15,860 bases of DNA, from the NCBI GenBank assembly GCA_002343715.1, contig DDSA01000266.1, positions 1-15,860 on the forward strand. Direction: 5' to 3'. The notes beneath the pieces are model-generated. The model worked only from the letters and a program-made list of their open reading frames with translations. It did not search any database and was not told the origin of the DNA. Source of the stretch: Phycisphaerales bacterium UBA2402 (GTDB lineage: Bacteria; Planctomycetota; Phycisphaerae; Phycisphaerales; UBA1924). The position numbers and the translations under genes were made by a program. Numbering within the stretch: the stretch's first letter is position 1; the number at the start of each line of letters is the position of its first letter. Positions 14,864-15,860 of this stretch are shown here, piece after piece.

Positions 14864-15859
14864 TCAGGCTCGCACCTTTCGCACAACGATCCACACAACA
14901 AGGCCGATACCGGGCAGCACCATCCAGACAAACCACGCCGGGAAACTTCCATCGTTCCGAGGACTCTCACCGGAACGGTGAGGAAGAACACGACCGGATC
15001 CGTCAGTATCGAAACTTCGGGTTTTGATCGAATCACCCCGTTCGTCGATCACCCGAACCTGGGAGACGGGCCCGCGTATCGGGTCTTCCCGCCCGGGTGT
15101 CGGAAGCGCGAGTACTTCCTCTGCGGGTAGTGAGATGGGCGCAACGGTGAAGTTGACGAGCCTGGCGTCCGGCTGCCCCGGTGTGTGAGAACGTTCGACG
15201 CGTGTGTACCCGAACAGGCCGCACGATTGAAATGTCGTTCCCCCGACGAACGCACGCTTTTCTCCCACAAAATCGGGTGCCATAGGGCACTCGATCACAC
15301 GGGTTTCACGGACGACGACCGTTTCATCGTGCTGAAGTTCGCCGAGCGCACGCACGATCATGCCGCCGCCGATGTCGAGGTGAATGTCGAAGGTGCCTCT
15401 CGACACCCGGTTGGGGTGCTTCTCGGAGAGCACGCAGGGGCCAAGCCCGGCCCCGAAGACGTATCGGAGTTCACGCGCCCAGGTCTCTTTCAGGCTCGCC
15501 GGCCTGAATGAACCGCGCGGGTTCGTCGGATCGGTGATCGCCAGCAATCTCGGATTCAGTTGCCAACTCACCCGATGGTATTCGACAGCATCGAGAAACG
15601 TGCCCCGGTCGTCACAGTCATCCAGACAGAAGCGCCACGAGTTCGGTCCATACAGATAGATGGTCGTGCTTTGCCACAAGCCCCCGTGCGCTCGCGCGCG
15701 ACGGATCACTTCGAGGTCGTGGCGCATGGGATGATCGGGCTTCCCCGCCGTCTCGCGTTCGAGGTGCGTTAGACGTGCATCGGACATGTCGATGAAGGTC
15801 TCGTACTCGTAGTGAAACTCGTGACCCCGGAGTCGGGCATCGTTCACCGGGTCCGTCAC
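14864..15859 (-). CDS. Membrane-anchored protein of unknown function, 5' end outside the window
   Basis: The reading frame is open to the window edge. The GTG at 15859 is probably internal, because no signal peptide or ribosome site is seen and the sequence begins mid-domain. The visible 331 residues are mostly polar with beta-type patterning and aromatic clusters (EFHYEYETFID, TTIYLYGPNSWRF, WARELRYVFGAG). Three-quarters in is a block with FVGEKRAFVGGTTFQSCGLFGY. The last 28 residues are one membrane helix (FPAWFVWMVLPGIGLVVWIVV) followed by a short basic RKVRA. That makes it a C-terminally anchored protein with its bulk probably outside the cytoplasm. No family is recognised. It precedes the Cys-rich and prepilin genes on the same strand. 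Confidence 0.78.
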   Translation of the reverse strand: MTDPVNDARLRGHEFHYEYETFIDMSDARLTHLERETAGKPDHPMRHDLEVIRRARAHGGLWQSTTIYLYGPNSWRFCLDDCDDRGTFLDAVEYHRVSWQLNPRLLAITDPTNPRGSFRPASLKETWARELRYVFGAGLGPCVLSEKHPNRVSRGTFDIHLDIGGGMIVRALGELQHDETVVVRETRVIECPMAPDFVGEKRAFVGGTTFQSCGLFGYTRVERSHTPGQPDARLVNFTVAPISLPAEEVLALPTPGREDPIRGPVSQVRVIDERGDSIKTRSFDTDGSGRVLPHRSGESPRNDGSFPAWFVWMVLPGIGLVVWIVVRKVRA

Positions 15860-15860
15860 C

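Noticed and set aside
1..15860. Mobile elements, CRISPR arrays, toxin-antitoxin or phage genes
   Set aside because: No transposase, integrase, terminal repeats, regular direct repeats or phage motifs were seen in the genes or the gaps.

Overview
The window is a GC-rich bacterial chromosome segment of housekeeping character. Several features together suggest a planctomycete of the Phycisphaerae type, though this is inference and not a database match. These are MreB/C/D shape genes, lipid A and heptose genes of a Gram-negative envelope, weak or absent Shine-Dalgarno sites, and a prepilin with an AFSLIELLVVIAV-type signal and an H-x8-DG motif, a style abundant in planctomycetes. I see no phage, transposase, CRISPR, rRNA or tRNA gene.

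Layout. Positions 1-400 are non-coding and packed with small perfect hairpins, most with 3-nt loops, plus one consensus DnaA box. From 401 to 2908 a leftward operon encodes MreB, MreC and MreD. MreB is the actin-like filament, MreC the periplasmic scaffold and MreD the membrane partner; mreC and mreD overlap by ATGA. At 3040-3642 lies a DUF1801 protein with a histone-H1-like basic tail and what looks like a leaderless promoter. Next come tyrS (3777-5081) and a secreted protein with a transglutaminase-like fold that has lost its catalytic Cys and His (5207-6814), all leftward.

A divergent 198-bp intergenic region (6815-7012) with a 14-bp palindrome separates these from a rightward envelope unit. 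That unit holds a three-helix membrane protein of unknown function, lpxK overlapping it by ATGA, and bifunctional hldE. LpxK phosphorylates the lipid A precursor, and HldE makes the ADP-heptose precursor of the LPS inner core, so the orphan membrane protein probably serves the same envelope pathway. uvrA (10211-13354, leftward) converges on hldE. It carries two unusual changes: a DxxH in place of the first CxxC of the first zinc site, and a 24-residue acidic insertion before the C-terminal Walker B.

The right end (13591-15860) is a leftward accessory trio: a membrane-anchored protein of unknown function (5' end outside the window), a small secreted protein with 12 cysteines, and a prepilin-like H-x8-DG protein. 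All three are predicted to be exported or membrane-bound. This is the most plausible place for something undescribed, but the sequence alone gives no function for two of the three.
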